The translations under genes and the position numbers were made by a program. The notes under the pieces are model-generated. The model had not been told where the DNA came from. It was given only the letters and a program-made list of their open reading frames with translations, and made no database searches. 64,000 nucleotides of DNA from Rhinopomastus cyanomelas (taxonomy: Eukaryota > Chordata > Aves > Bucerotiformes > Rhinopomastidae): NCBI GenBank assembly GCA_013400115.1, contig VXBP01005615.1:124001-188000 (forward strand), read 5' to 3'. Shown piece by piece: positions 11,282-25,119 of the stretch. Numbering within the stretch: the stretch's first letter is position 1; each line of letters begins with the position of its first letter.

Positions 11282-14200
11282 ATTGTGCAAGGTCTTTTTC
11301 AATTACCGTTAAGACCCAAGCATTTAATTTTGGGGAAATGATGGGTGCTTTCTGGGATCCGAGACATTTTGGGAGTGTGGTAGGCAAGTTCATGGGGTAG
11401 ATTTATCTTGACTGGCTTGCTGGGACTTTCCCTCTCTAACATCTGGCTGGACTACTACTGTGCTCCAGCTCTACCCAGCTGCCAGAATAGCTCTTTGTGG
11501 CTATGAGGTGATATTAGTATGAAATTAGCTGTGAAATGAGAAAGACCAGTAACTGAGCTGTCTCAAGGCAGCCTGCCTAGCCCAAAGCAAGAGGTAGTCA
11601 TTAAAAAGGTTGCTACAAACAGCAAGAATACCACACCCCAAACTACTTGCTTGCACTTTGAACCAGGGCTTTGCAGAGCCAATACATTACTTCTGTTGTA
11701 GCTTCATGCTGTCTCTAGGAAACTTTTCATATAGTTAATGGATACAGCTGTCACACTTGGGATGAAGTGATCTTGTGAGTCTAGCAGGAAGGCTGCAGAT
11801 ACCACATTCAGATTAGGTTCAGATTTGTAGAGCAATTCAAGCATCGTATTTCCCAATCAGTAACATAAACAGAAACTAAGAAACAGCTTCAGCAGCTCAT
11901 GTCCAGGTATGCACTGTAATACAGTTAAAACCACCAAGGAATGTGAGTGCTAAGCCCCAGCGCATCAGGGATGAAACAGCAGAGAAGCCCTGTCTGATGC
12001 AAAAGTTAGTGCCTTTCTCTTGGCAATTAAGAGCTATGAATCCACATTCTGAATGCAGAAATATTTATCATAAGCAGTATTAGCAACACCTTGAGTGAAT
12101 CTTGGCCATTACAAACTTGTTTCCTCATTCCCTAAAAAAAGGTTAAAAACCTGCAGGAAATGTGTTTAATTATGAAGCAAAATCAGGTGGGGGGAGAACA
12201 GCTTTCTTTTTATTTCAGATCATCTGACGTGCAAGATTCCCTCTTGTAAAAACTTGATCACAACTGAAAGAGTGGATCAAGCAGGCTTAGTTCCTCAGAT
12301 CTTCACAGCTAATACAGCCCAGCTTCTGATGATGATAGAGCTTTCAACAGAGAGGAGAACTTTCAGTCTGCAGGACTTATTGTGGTTAGGGATACTACTG
12401 GGAATGGGGGAAAAGAAAGAAATATTTACCTCAAGACCACCCTCATCTCCAACACACACAATTATATCTGTTTCTAAATCTAACACTTTTTGTAAGTCTA
12501 CGGATTTGCTTCAGGGCTTGTTGTGGGGATTCTTTTTTCTTAGCACAATTTCTGATCCTTATCAACGTTCAACATTTGTGAGCAAGAGGCATTTCTCTTG
12601 AATAGCCCGTGCAGCGTCACAGATGCTTGTCAACCAGACAAGCAGAAATTGGAAATGTTCTCTTTCCTCACCTTTATGCTCAAAAGGTTGAAAGGAGGAG
12701 CAAAGCTCATTGCCGGTAAAGATGCAGTGAGCAAACACATCACTTTGTCTCACAAATCAACCGATGCCACACGTTTCATTTATTGATGAAACCCCAAAGG
12801 TCATCATTTAAAACCATCACATCCAGTCTTCATTTATGAATTATTGATAAAGCTTTTAAAAAGCTCAGTGCAGAATTTACTATTATTCACTCAAGGTGAA
12901 CCTGAGAGAATGAAGGAGCAGAAGGACAAGGGGTCAGGGAAGTGCCCCTGTGCAGCTGGAGACTGCTTGGACTGATCTAATGCAGCTACCAACAAAATAA
13001 CCATAAACTGAGCAAAGTGACAGCTGCTATTGTGGTTGCTGGAACTTGTGAGCTATTTCCTCCTGTGAGGTAACGTGTTTTCACAGCACAAACTGAAATT
13101 ACACACACATAAAGGAGAATAAGTTGACTACTACACTGTATGTTCGTCGTTCTGATGAGAGGTGACAGCACCGCTTTGTTTTAAATGCTTGGTTTTGTTC
13201 TGTGTGTCAAGAATATCTCTATGGATTTATCTATAAGAATGTAGAATATTTACCAGGATCACAGAATCACCTAAATCCATTCCTAGAACACCAGTGGATT
13301 GTGTCCTGCTGACTGAATTCAAGGAGATCATCTTGAGAATGTAAATTAATCCCATGCAATCGATTCTAGCGCATACTTACGGGGCATCACCGATATAACC
13401 TCTGCTAAAACTTCTCTGCATCTGCAGTCTCAGGCTTCTCTTCGTGTTCCTCCTTTTTTGCTGTCCATTTCCCTTCTTTCTGGGGTTTTTGCTTTTATCA
13501 CATATTTATCACTTATCTAACACACTCGTCCTGTCCCTCCCTAAGCACACAAGGTCTAAGGACACTTGATACTCCTCCCTAAAGCCAGCAACAGATGAAG
13601 GCAGCTGCACGTGAAATGACTTGATGAAACATCAGCTGTAGCCAGCAGTTCCAGCTTGTTGGAACGCCACCATCTATATGCTTGAGAGACTTTCTGGAAC
13701 TACACAGCGTATCGATGACTGCTAAGGGAACCATAACATAAGACATGCAGATGTTCCTGCTTACCCCACCCAGTCCCAGTATGGTTAACACACTGAATGA
13801 TCTTCATTTCTTAAAGAAGCGAGAAATTATAATAGTCATTAAAATGCATTGGATCACTAGTTCATGACACATTTTTATCTTGGACCAGGAATCACTCTTT
13901 CCAGAAGAGCAAGGGAACCACCAAGGCCCTACTGCAATGCAATGTCTCAAAGCAAGAATTCCCCAGGGACTTTCTGTTCCTCAGAAAAGTGTTTACAGGA
14001 GGACAGAAAGGCCTACAGAAAGTTCTTCTGATTACAGAAGCCCTGTTTTTAGCACAACCAAGTTCAAATACACTGATAGGCTAAAGCATGTGAGGTGGAT
14101 GCACAGCCATGCAAGACTTCAAACGTTAAAATAGGAAAGCTGGAGCTCTCTGTCTCCTGCTGCGGCACTGTGAACAGTTACGTTCTCAGAACTGCAGCCT

Positions 14201-15389
14201 GGGAGGAACAGATAGGAGCCAAACAAAAATATGGGGAAAATTATCTCCTGTGTGCTTTTTATACAGGACATGGAGTCTAAAGGAACAATAGAGCAACTCT
14301 CATATTGTAAGGGAAGTCTGGACAGGCTGTGTCTGCGTGAAAGTTGCCTTTTTGCAGTTGCCCAGATTAGAAGCTGAACACAGCTCTAGATCAGTAGTTC
14401 CCAGATTCAGCAAATGTGGTGCAATGTAAAGCTCTACAGCTCTACCAGGCTGCTTGAGCTGACAGTGCATGTTGGTTACCAGGAGTGGGGAAAAAGGGCT
14501 CATTCATTGTAAAGTCATTTCAGCATGAAGAATGACATCTTTCTCTCTTAGAATTGCTAAATCTCTTGTTGGGAAGACAAGTCTCAGGAGTGCACACAGA
14601 ATGCAAAGGTGCTGAGACATCAGAAAGAGCCCTCATTTCAGCCAAGGCTGGCCCGCTCACCTCCAGGTATTAAAATACATTTCACTTCCTTTTCAAATAT
14701 TCCCTTATTCCAACAATAACTAGTACTGGGAGCCAGATTTTTTTTTTTTTAAAATAATCAAACTTCTGAGCTGGCCTGAATAATCCAATAGCCACAGGTA
14801 GATGAGCACTGAGCACCTATGATGAGCAAATTTAGAACACATTTTGTAGACGTGATTAAATTTGCTTTTGCTTGTTTGTTTCTCTGCACATATTGACTCA
14901 TTTTTGTTTGTCATTTAATGTCTCATTGTTACTTAAGCACTTTCAGTCATAGTAGTTTTGAACTAATCTGAAGGTTTTGCATCATGTGAAAGTTTCATCA
15001 GGGTGCACAACAGTGTACATCATGAGTTTATTTCAGATCACTCTTGTCTGTTTAAGACAATTAAAATTTGCTAGCATTTAGATCAAAAGAGAACGAAGAT
15101 CAAGTTTTGTTTCCAGCATCCATACTTTTCTTTAAAATGCCTTTCTCATTGCTATGGTTTTAGATCTAATTTGCCAGAGCTGAGGCAAATTCCCTTTTAT
15201 TCTACTTGAACATGGCCTCAGTTTCTGTGGAATGACTACTGTATCAGCCTCCTTTATTCTGATGTTTCACTTTAACATTGTTATACTGCTCCTTTCAAGG
15301 TAATCTGGATTCATAGAATGTTTGTTCAAAGCCTCTGTTGATACACATCTCTAACCTCTGTCTATTCCTGATGAATTTCCATTACACAA
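11282..15389. other. Unique AT-rich stretch
   Basis: Contains a 13-T homopolymer ending at 14,750 and a pyrimidine-rich segment at about 13,410-13,500. No repeats or convincing exons were found. Open frames at 12,254-12,601 and 13,880-14,134 lack splice signals or recognisable motifs. Confidence 0.45.
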
Positions 15390-16675
15390 AAATCACAGAA
15401 CACTAGGGATTAGAAGAGACCTCAAAAGACCATCTAGTCCAATCTCTCTGCCACAGCAGGGTCACCTAGACCAAGTCTCATAGGAACACATCTAGGAGGG
15501 TTTTAAATATCTCCAGTGAAGGAGACTCCACAACCTCCCTGGGCACCCCATTCCAGTGCTCAGTCACCCTCACTGTGAAGAAGTTTCTCCTCATATTGAT
15601 GTGGAACCTCCTGCGTTCCAGCTTACAACCATTGCCGCCCATTCTATCACTAGATGATACTGAGAAGAGCCTGGCTCCATCCTCCTGACACCCACTCCTC
15701 ACATATTTATCAAAATCAATGAGGTCACCCCTCAGTCTCCTCTAAGCTAAACAGACCCAGCTGCCTCAGCCTTTCTTCATAAGAGTTCTAACTCCACCAC
15801 CCTTGTTGCTTTACGCTGGACTCCCTCCAGCAGCTCCACATCCCTCTTGAACTGGGGGGACCCAGAACTGGACACAATATTCAGATGCAGTCTCATCAGG
15901 GCAGAGTATAGGGGAAGAACCTCTCTCAATCCACTAACCACCCCCATTCTGATCCACCCCAGGATGCTGTTGGCCTTCTTGGCCAAAGGGCACACTGCCG
16001 TCTCATGGTCATCCTGCTGTCCACCAGGACCTCTCCAGGTCCCTTTCTTTTACGCTGCTCTCCAGCAAGTCACTTCCCAGCCTACACATGTACCTGGGGT
16101 TGTTCTTGCCCAGATGCAAGACTCTACACTTACCCTTGTTATACTTCATTACATTTCTCCCTGCCCAGCTCTCCAGCCTGTCTAGGTCCCAGTGAATGGC
16201 AGCACAGCCTGCTGGGGTGTCAGGCCCTCCTTCCAGCTTTGTGTCATCAGCAAACTTGCTGACAGTGCACCCTAATCCCTCACCCAAGTCCTTAATGACT
16301 AGATTGAATAGGACTGGTCCCAGTACCGAGCCTTGGGGAACTCCACTAGATACAGGCCTCAAACTAGACTCTGTCCCACTGATCACTATGCTCTGGCAGT
16401 TCTTGATCCGCCTCACTACCCAATTGTCTAAACCACACTGCCTCACTTTGGCTGCAAGGATGCTGTGTGAGACTGTGTCAGATGCCTCACTGAAGTCAAG
16501 ATAGACCACATCCACTGCTCTGCCATCATCTATCCACCTGGTTATGTTCCTCATAAAAGGCTATCAGGTTGGTGAAACCATGCTGACTGTCCCTGATGAC
16601 CCTCTTGTCCTTGCTGTGCCTGGAGATAGTGTCAAGGATAACTTGTTCCCTCACCTTTCTGGGGATGGAGGTAAA
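15390..16675 (-). mobile_element. CR1 LINE, longest copy, includes reverse-transcriptase part
   Basis: This is the longest CR1 copy in the window, about 1.29 kb in minus orientation, with the 3' tail near 15,390 and 5' truncation near 16,675. It includes the second half of the reverse-transcriptase domain and the whole C-terminal part of ORF2. Successive blocks lie in different frames, so at least two frameshifts have accumulated. A base missing near 15,885 is offset by an extra C about 30 bases further along the element. It is 5'-truncated and immobile. Confidence 0.95.
16009..16554 (-). pseudogene. CR1 ORF2 fragment: reverse transcriptase domain, broken
   Basis: A 181-residue minus-strand frame inside the CR1 copy. 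Reverse-transcriptase motifs are visible in order. Motif A is YLDFSEASDTV (residues 18-28), with the usual Phe of the FD pair replaced by Ser. Motif B is SGVPQGSVLGPVLF (70-83). The catalytic motif C is FADD (101-104), followed by TKL. Further CR1 blocks DLDRLESWAGRN and KGKCRVLHLGKNNP follow. Compared with intact CR1 ORF2, the stretch between residues 49 and 56 seems to lack about six residues. The frame is lost after ERDL, where the family continues into the MSQQCALVAKKAN block. The start Met is only an internal codon, because the 5' end of ORF2 is missing. In life this protein drives target-primed reverse transcription; this copy cannot. Confidence 0.9.
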
Positions 16676-18117
16676 AGTTTCTAGTGTCACATATTAGACC
16701 AAACCACACGTAAGTTAGGGCAGACTCAAGACATGCTTTTTCTCCTGTGTATTCTCCAATTTGTTGCTCATAGAAGAAATCACTGAAGGCATCTAAAACC
16801 ACAGTTTACGTGTGAGGTTTTCATGACATCTCCTCATCCCACCCAGCAGCCCGAGTTCTTCCTTCAGCTTTCACAGCCTCTGTAGTGCTGTGGCTATGTG
16901 GTAGCTGTTCATACTCACTGTGGAACCTCTGAGGGGTTGGGAAGGGTTGAAGGGTTTTAGCTCCTGGGGAATACTGGCTGCTTTTCTGAAGGAAGATTGG
17001 ACCATGTCAGGAGAGCCTGCAACATCGTGATCCCTCAGTGGTTCCTGGTGCCCTACTAATGTGGCATTTCTTCATTAAAGACTTATGTTTAAAACTAGTA
17101 ACACAATACAGCGAACAATCTGTAAACACTTTATTTCTGCATTATCACTGCTTTTATTTTTTTAGTAAGCATGGGGTTGACATTTGGGTTTGCTCTTTTT
17201 TCCTGACTGAGGCTCTGAAACCATTCAGTGGTTTTCAGAGCCCAGAATGTCGACACCAGAATGTAAGCCCCAAAGCTAGAAGGTTTCGAGAGAAAAGCCC
17301 TAATCAGTAGGGAAAGGGAAAATTGCTTCTTAAGTTTCGTTTACATAAACTACAGCTTTGCTCAGAAAAGTTTTTCCCAGTGTTTTCAGTTATGCTTTTT
17401 GGAATGTGTGTTCTGGCTGAGGAAACACAATGCCATTGCTCAGTGCGCAGGTACAGATGTTCATGGAAAGGGAAGAAGTCGCAAGAGAGACCCTCAGGCT
17501 CTTGTGCTGCCACAGCACTACAATATAAAAAGGAACTACCGCACTGTCCTGCACTGTAAAAACCATCCACACAAGAAGATGGAAAGAGTGACCACAGCCA
17601 GATGGAGCTGAATGTCTATCATTCCAAATCACAGGTAAAAAAAGTAGCAGCTACCAAGGAAAGTATTTTCAGGCTGAGACCTCGAATGAGTCTCACAAAG
17701 TGATGCAAGTTATTAGATCAGAGAGGGCAAAGCCATGCGATGCCGCAGCAGCTTGCGTCTATGAACCACACTTTGTGACGCTGGGTGGCTTTCATGAGTA
17801 ATCTTCCCAGTCACTTCTGTAGAGACCTAACTGGAAAAGAGTAACCCAGCAAGATAGGAAGGAGCCATCAGGTTCCTGTTCACAATGGAGGACAACTTTA
17901 TGCTGAACACTGAAGGAGTTAAGGCAAGAAGCTTGGAATTTTCTCATTTCAGTACACTGTTACCAAAACCCAAGGAGAAAAGTCAGAGGAACTTGGACTT
18001 GGGCTCAGGTCTGTCCAACAGTTGGGCTGCTCTGAACACCAAGAGTCATTTTCATATAGCTTGCATGACAAAACTACCTGATGATCCCTTCTAAGCTGAA
18101 TGGACAGTCAGAGAAAA

Positions 18118-18150
18118 GGAGAAGAGACCAGGAAAGGGAGAAGAGACCAC
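18118..18150. repeat. Short tandem duplication, 19-bp period
   Basis: GGAGAAGAGACCA occurs twice, 19 bp apart, in a purine-rich stretch. This is a simple local duplication. Confidence 0.85.
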
Positions 18151-18232
18151 ATTGGCTGAAATAAAAACAGATGCAATGAAAGAGCCAATCTTACACCAAA
18201 TACCAAAATAAAGTAAACAAAGTTGTACTCAC

Positions 18233-18445
18233 CTTAGCAGACATACAGAGGTCACAACAGAAAAGTGGTCCTCGGGCAAAGGAACAAGGAGAGCAGAAAG
18301 AGGCTCTGCTCTCAGCAAACTCCCCACTTATACTGCGGGTGATGTTGATGGGATCCACAGACAGCCAACTCAAATCACCTGCTCTGGCTGACTCCACGTG
18401 GCTGATGGCCTGCAAAGCGTGGCTGGTGGCTGGCATGGGGAAGGT
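18233..18445 (-). CDS. Possible internal exon, unknown product
   Basis: On the minus strand a 213-base open segment (71 codons, phase 0 at both ends) is flanked by splice-like sites. On its 5' side is a branch-point-like CTAAC, then a T/C-rich stretch ending GGAATAG. On its 3' side is a full-consensus donor, GCTAAG|GTGAGTAC. The reading frame stops 5' of the segment exactly at the acceptor TAG. The peptide has a potential N-glycosylation motif (NIT) and a cysteine-rich end (CSPCSFARGP, then CCDLCMSAK). I do not recognise it. About two full-consensus donors are expected by chance in a window of this size, so this may be an accident. It could also be an exon of a noncoding transcript. Confidence 0.2.
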
Positions 18446-19765
18446 CTATTCCAGCAACAGCAGGACAGTTAGGAATGAATGAGCTGGGTGTTTTGTGAAA
18501 TGGAAAAGACGGCACTTTGCACACGGTTAGCCGATTCTAAAAGAGAAACCTGCTTACTTCCCATGCCATTTTCAAAGTAAACTCATCACTTACAACAGTT
18601 CGAAAGACAGAGATGGGAGGCTACCAGGAGACAACTGATGTGTATCTGGTAATCATAGGCCAGTCAGCAGAGTGCTAGCATCGATGCTCTGAAGACTGTC
18701 AGCCATACTCTGTACATTTACATCTGTGCTCCTGTGCCAGGGTCCATCTTCCCCACAGCATGCTCTTCTGGAACTGATCACTGACTGCCAGTGTTGGGTA
18801 AGGACAAGTGTGTGTCAGCACTCTAAAATAGGCTCAAGGTTTGTTCTGATTGTTGTGAAGTATAACTCGATGGAATAGACTCAGGATGCACTTTTGACTC
18901 CTGATGCTCATTTTTCCTCAGTTCAGGCTTTCCTCAGTTGTCTGCTGTTTGTCACTGGTAGTAGACTAACAGCAGGTCTCATGGTGCTCTGTGCCCTCAA
19001 GCACAGCACAGTCAGAACTTTAGAGGGGTGGATGCTGGCTCTGCTCCTCAATGCCTGCCTGTCATTCACCCCTTGATCTACTGCAGCAGTTTTCTCTCAG
19101 ATATACACCTTCAATCAGCTTAATGGGAAAATGGTGAACAACAGCAGCTTGACTGAGTAAATAGAGAAAAGAATGTTTAAAGAACACATCACGGTGTCAC
19201 ATCAACCGCAGGGAAAATGGGGCGAGCAGGAAATTGACTGGGGTTTGCTGTCGTCATGGCTGCAAGGAAACACTCAAGTGCGCTCAGAGACAGAGTGCTG
19301 CTCTCAGAGACCATGTTTTTCCATATACGGGTGTATTTGTTTGCTTGTCCTTCAGCTGCTCACAGGAGCTTTTCAAAACAGAGATCTGTTTCCATTCACG
19401 TTTCTGTGTAGTCTGCAGCAGAGTGACAAGCAAACTTCAAAAGCTCGTGGAGGTTCAAAGACTGTAGGAGCTTATCTGAATTTCTCAGGTCTGCAGATCT
19501 CATGGTATCAGCCTCCAGCTTGGTACTTCAAGCACTTCCTGGTGAAACTCCTGATGGAAACAGAGACATAGTTTGATTCCGGAGGGCCCAGGCCAAGATA
19601 GGCATTGAGGCTCCTGATAGGTTTAAGAGGAGCTTGGAGACAGTGCAGGTTGGCATCACCCAAACCCAGACACACACAGATTTTGATGTTTTTATGATGT
19701 TAGCCACTACATTAACAGTACAAGATAAATTACCAGCATATAGGAAAATAAGAGTTATGCAAGTG

Positions 19766-20209
19766 GATGATAAAGGAAGTGGAGCACCTCCCTTATGAGG
19801 GAAGGCTGAGGGAGGTGGGTCTCTTTGGCTTGGAGGAGACTGAGGGGTGACCTCGTTAATGTCTATATTATAAATATATAAACCTATAAATATGTGAAGG
19901 GTGGGTGTCAGGAGGATAGAGCCAGGCTCTTCTCAATGTCATGTAGTGATAGGACAAGGGGCAATGGGTGTAAGCTGGAACATAGGAGGTTTCACATTAA
20001 TATGAGAAGGAACTTCTTCCCAGTGAGGGTGATGGAGCACTGGAACAGGCTGCCCAGGGAAGTTGTGGAGTGTCCTTCTCTGGAGACGTTTATAACCCAC
20101 CTGGATATGTTTCTGTGTGACTTGGACTAGATGATCCTGCTGTGTCAGGGGGATTGGATGATCTTTCAAGGTCCCTTCCAATGCCTAATGTTCTGTGATT
20201 CTGTGTGAT
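19766..20209 (+). mobile_element. CR1 LINE 3' fragment
   Basis: A plus-strand CR1 copy that starts in the GGAGCACCTCCCTTATGAGG region of ORF2 and ends in the terminal repeat ATTCTGTGTGATT. The ORF2 tail is open at 19,894-20,130 (QEDRARLFSMSCSDRTRGNG, RRNFFPVRVMEHWNRLPREV). A local expansion of ATAAATATATAAACCTATAA at about 19,866-19,895 interrupts the usual ATAAATATGTGAAGG. Confidence 0.94.
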
Positions 20210-23200
20210 TGAGCCAATCTCTTTCAACAAGCCAAGCATGCTCAGGTGTGCTCTTCAGACTCCTGAGGCATGGCTTTTCTGTCACAGCCTAGCTCAGCGC
20301 CATCGTACACTATGACTGCTTACCGGAAAATGAGACTATTGAGGTCACAGCAGATTTAGTGCATGTTTAATCTTAAACTTGGGACCACGGCACAGAGTGC
20401 ATTAATCTAGCTCATATTCCCAAGGCTACATAATATCCAGTTCATCTGAATCTCAGTAAACATGTTTTGGAGAGTTTGCCAGCTTCAGAATGTTCCTGAG
20501 AATAGTTTATCACTGGTGTTCTCCATTTCCTTTCTTGATCCTCTCCTTGAGAGGAAGCCAAGAAAATGTGGATAAATATATCTGATAGTTTCTACAATGT
20601 TTCAGCAACTAATCAGAAATAACTGGACCAGCTCTTGCAGAAATACAAACCAGTGTCTGGCTCTTAGTGTGCAGTTCTTAAACACAGAAATTTATCTTTA
20701 GTGAACAGGCCAAGGAAATGTTTTGTAGTTCATTTAGAGTAGTTTTGTGTTTTTCATAAGTGTATGTGCAATTAAGAAGCTCTGTATTAGCTGCTTTGCC
20801 TGCCCCATGCTAAATATTACTGTCCTTATTAAAAAAAATTATAGACAGGCTATATTTAATAATTTCTCAATTTTGAACAACCTTAGGATGCCTTTTTTTC
20901 TGAAGAGTAATGGAAAGAGTAGGAAAAAATGCTGAACAAAAGCCCCAGTTCATATTTAATGCCTTAATAAATCCCAGATTTTGACTGTGCAGATGACAAA
21001 GTAGAAAGAATTCTTTCTTTTCATTAAAGAATACATTAAAATTCCAAATCCAGGTTGTATTCAGCTTTTTCACTTGGACTATCATGGTTCTTACCAATGC
21101 GAGCAGCATTCCCTGGCTGGCAGAGGCTCTTAAACATAAACGCGCTTGTGTGAGCTGCGCTGGCTGTCCCAGACAGTGAAGTGTCTTACTTCCCCATTAA
21201 AGAGTTACAACCACACCAGAGACCAAGAGTAGTTGCTTCTACCCTCGGGACCCCCAAGAACAGGAAAAGAAAGAAAAGGCATTTTCTGAAGTTGTCACCT
21301 GAAGTTATAGGTCTGAACTTTCAGATGCTGTCTGAGGGGAACGGTCTGCACCTAAGAATTCTTTGGTTTAAATCAATGACATAGTATTAAATGATGGTTA
21401 CAGAGACTAGTGGCTTCCTCATGGATAAAGCTACGCACACTCCAGAAGTATTTCTTCAGGAACTTTCCTGAAGCTTTCCTCTCCTTGTGACATTTGTCCT
21501 GCTCCTCTTACTTCTCTAGAGGTCTCTTCACCAAATCTCTGAACAAACCCCATCCTTTTCCTCCCTTGTTTATAGGTGAATAATATAAAAAGGTAGCAGA
21601 TTCATATCCCTTTTCCTTCATCCCTCTAGAAGCCATTTCAGAGAAGACCTCACAACTGCTTTGCCAATTAAATTATCCTCTTCCTTGTCGTGGTAAAAGC
21701 CTGTGGTTTGGTACTAGCAGTTGTAAGTGCTGCCTGCAACACCTGAGAGGGAAGGAAGAGGTTTCTAGGAAAAGAAAATGCTTGCCTTTCTATGGCTTTT
21801 GCTGGATGAGAGAGATTCTGTCTGGTGGTAAATCTCTACTAGAGTGGGAGGTGGTCAAGTGGGCAGTCACCACTGCTTTAGGAACTTGTGACTAGTGCTG
21901 ATAGTAACATACATGGTGCTAAAAAAGACACAATATTCCTGGGTTTCCCTTGTTGTGTTCCACTGTCCATCCTCCCTCTGCCCCCTCAGGCTGTGTTATT
22001 TAGCAGGAACATATTGAGGTATTTTCCAGTTGTCCTTCTTGGACAAAAACTTGTTTACTAAAGCACATAATGAGCTCAACGTGCTTTTCAAACATTCACA
22101 AAACAAGAAAGCTCGACACAAAAACCCACCCAACCCTCGCTGCCTGCCTCTGCGGATTTCCTTGTGGTTACGCTGCACTCGGAGCCTGAGCGGAATTGTG
22201 GGCACGATGATAAAATGGAAATTTACTGAAAATGACAACTAAATGTTGGGCACATCCCACACTCTTGGCAGCAGCTGTAATGTGATTTCTAAATATTTCA
22301 TTACCCAGAGTCATAAGCAGAGATTTCTGTGGGGTCTAGTGTGGGTCAGAGCAGAAGAGCTTGTGAATCTGTAATATTAATGCTGAGCGTCTGGTGTTTC
22401 TTTCATGATGGGCTTTCACTACACGTGTCGATTAGATTAAGGCTCTTCTCTTTGTGACAGAAGTGACATGAAAAAGTGAACTTGCAGAAGCTCAGTTTGA
22501 ACTGACAGTAAAATAAAAGCATAACAGAGCTAATCCCAGGCATGACTTGCATCATCTTGCATATTGCCCAGATCATCCAACCAAACACAACATCTGAACA
22601 AGATTCCACAGTCTTCAGGTTACTCTCCGCTGTATTCAAGGGTTATTCATTTCTCTGGCACAGCATGACCCTGCTTGCAGAGCTTGTAGTTGTAATTATC
22701 ATACTTCAAAAAGTTAAAGGCATATGTGAGAAACAACGTCCCTTCCAAGCGGAGCTGCCAGCTTTCAGGATGTCACAGCAAGCTTCATACCAATTCACTC
22801 TTGACCTGATATCTTTCCTCTAAGTCTTGGGATTCTGGAAGAATCTTGTCTTTTTTTTAATGAAGTTTGCAGTCTGCAATGATTGCACAGAAGAGCTACA
22901 AGGTGTGGCCTGTTCTAAACACAAACCCCCTGCCTCTAAAAGTAAAGACGTGTTTAGACACACAGTTATAACAATTAAGTAAACTTCAAACCAGCAACTC
23001 CAAGCGTTTGAGTCCGGCAACTTTGCAGATGTCTCAACAGGGAGGTCACTATTTTTGTCTAAAATTGATCCTTCACTGCATAATTCCAGTGTCTTCACCC
23101 TCTATGCTATGGTGGCCTCATGCTTACATCAGTTCATGAGATGTTTGCTATGTGCTCAGTGCCACACTTTCACTCTGGCTACCAAGGCGCTCACTTGCCC

Positions 23201-23946
23201 GCATCCTTGCTCAGTTTTTTTGCTTCCTGTGCGTTTCACTTCATAAGAACGTTTATATCAATAGACCAAACGAGGCTTTGGTCTAAGCAAAACTAAAGTC
23301 ATTTTAGGATCAACAGAGCACCTGTTTGCAGCTTAATTTTCCTGATGTGTTTATTCTACAGTGTGAGCAATGTTGGTACTAAGACTACCCTGACCTTTGC
23401 CTTTTAAACTGTTTTAGTAGCATTAATTGCAGGGTTTAAAAATTAAGTGGATGTAATTTGGTATTTGTAATCTGCAACTGAAAATGTGATTTCACCACTT
23501 AGAAATATATTTCATCACTTAATGTTTCTTAGAACGGAGAATTTTAAATGTTAAACTTTGTTTTAAATGTATTAAAAGTTGTTGTAGCGGAGATATGGCC
23601 TTAGTTGCAGTCACTGCTGCAGAGATTCATGAAGCAACTGATAAAAGGCTTCGTACACAAAGGCAGTAAAAAGAGAAATGTTATGATGGGGATTGTGCTT
23701 ACCTCAGACTGAAAACGTTCAAGTGATCTAAAGACAAAGCCACAACACACTGCCATTTAAAGTAAATGATGGTAATTTTAAGATAATCAATTTAGCTTGT
23801 CAAAATAACCACAAGACTCAGAAGACTGATGTTACTGCTCAGTGGCGGCAATGCATGCACTGCATCAAAAACATTATCCTTAATCCAGGCAAAGTGAAGG
23901 TCAGAAATGGCCTCCTGTCATTTACTTGGTTTTATCTCTTACTCTC

Positions 23947-23977
23947 TGTGTGTGTATGTGTGTGTGTGTGTGTGTGT
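23947..23977. repeat. (TG)n microsatellite
   Basis: About 15 TG dinucleotides with a single TA interruption after the third to fourth unit. It is preceded by CTCTC and followed by AGGGATGG. It is likely polymorphic in length. Confidence 0.95.
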
Positions 23978-25119
23978 AGGGATGGTTTTCGCCTGTCTCC
24001 TTTCATAACACTCGAGACTCTTTACTTGCCTTACTGCTAGAGAATCCTTCAAGAATCACAGATTATCTCTTCTTCTCTTGTCTGCTGTTCATCAACAGCA
24101 TCTTGTTACTTGATCGGATCCATCTGTGACACTGGCTGCTGTTTCACTAGTCGCTCTGCACTGCGCTGGATCCCGTGTTTTCAACTCTTATAAACATACA
24201 GCTGCCCCCTCAGACTGGTGCTTGGGTAACTCCTGTGCCACTTCCCATTTCTACAAACACCAACGTTGTTACCCAACCTGTTTTCATTACCAGTTTACTG
24301 CTTCCTCACTTTTCTCACACTCTCGGCACTTTGCAGGACTCCTGATGCAGCATCATGCCCAGATGCTTTCTGCTGTGCCCCACTCTTCTATCCCCCAGTG
24401 CATTCTTTTAAAAGGCTGTCAAAGATAATTTCTCTGCTTTCCTTCGTCTCCCTTGATCCTTTCCATCCTCTGAGGCGTCTCCTCATCTGTCTTCTTCCCC
24501 TTTACTCATTTCCCTAAATGGAAAGGGATCTTTCCAAACCTTATCTTACAGATTCCACTCAAATTTCCTTTAACACTGATTGTATATCTTGCTGTTCTCA
24601 CGGTAGCACCCAGCAAGAAGTCATACTTCTCAGGAGTTTTTCACCCCACCTTACAATTACAGTACTACAGTCATAACTTTATTCTCTGAGATGACTAGAC
24701 AGTGAGTGGCCAAGCTGTGCTCATCAGTACTAATGACATGGCTACTGCTTCTGCCTTTCATGACCGTCTAAGTTCTAATACTCGTGCCTACTACTTAAAT
24801 ACTACCTATTATCCACTCATTTCTTCACAGTGAAATAGTTGTTAGCAGTCAAAAAGACATTGTAAGGCTGGTAGAGGTGAAGGTCCATGTTTAAATTTGG
24901 CTTTATCTGGCCATTTCTAACAGCACAGATGACGACACGTGATTCATATCTTGAAAAAGTAGCTGTGCTTGTAACTGAAAACGCTGCCACACTGTATCTG
25001 AAAGACAAATGCTTTATAATGTAGAGAATGTTGAACAGATGTGAATCAGTTCTCAAAGTAACTTTTAATCCCTGACACAGGAACTGACTGTTGCTAACGC
25101 TTGGCAGTATTACCCTGCC

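Larger units (their letters stand above)
16676..19765. other. Unique stretch with one exon-like frame
   Basis: Contains a 19-bp-period duplication at 18,118-18,150 and an exon-like segment on the minus strand at 18,233-18,445, listed separately. Several overlapping open frames at 17,300-17,640 on both strands have no splice context. No repeats were recognised. Confidence 0.45.

Noticed and set aside
14660..14690. Minus-strand GAG|GTGAGC donor-like site
   Set aside because: Upstream sequence has stops and only a poor acceptor.
16196..16504. Plus-strand 102-codon frame opposite the reverse transcriptase
   Set aside because: A shadow of the CR1 ORF2 coding strand.
19173..19571. 132-codon plus-strand open frame
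   Set aside because: No motif or splice context; within the chance expectation.
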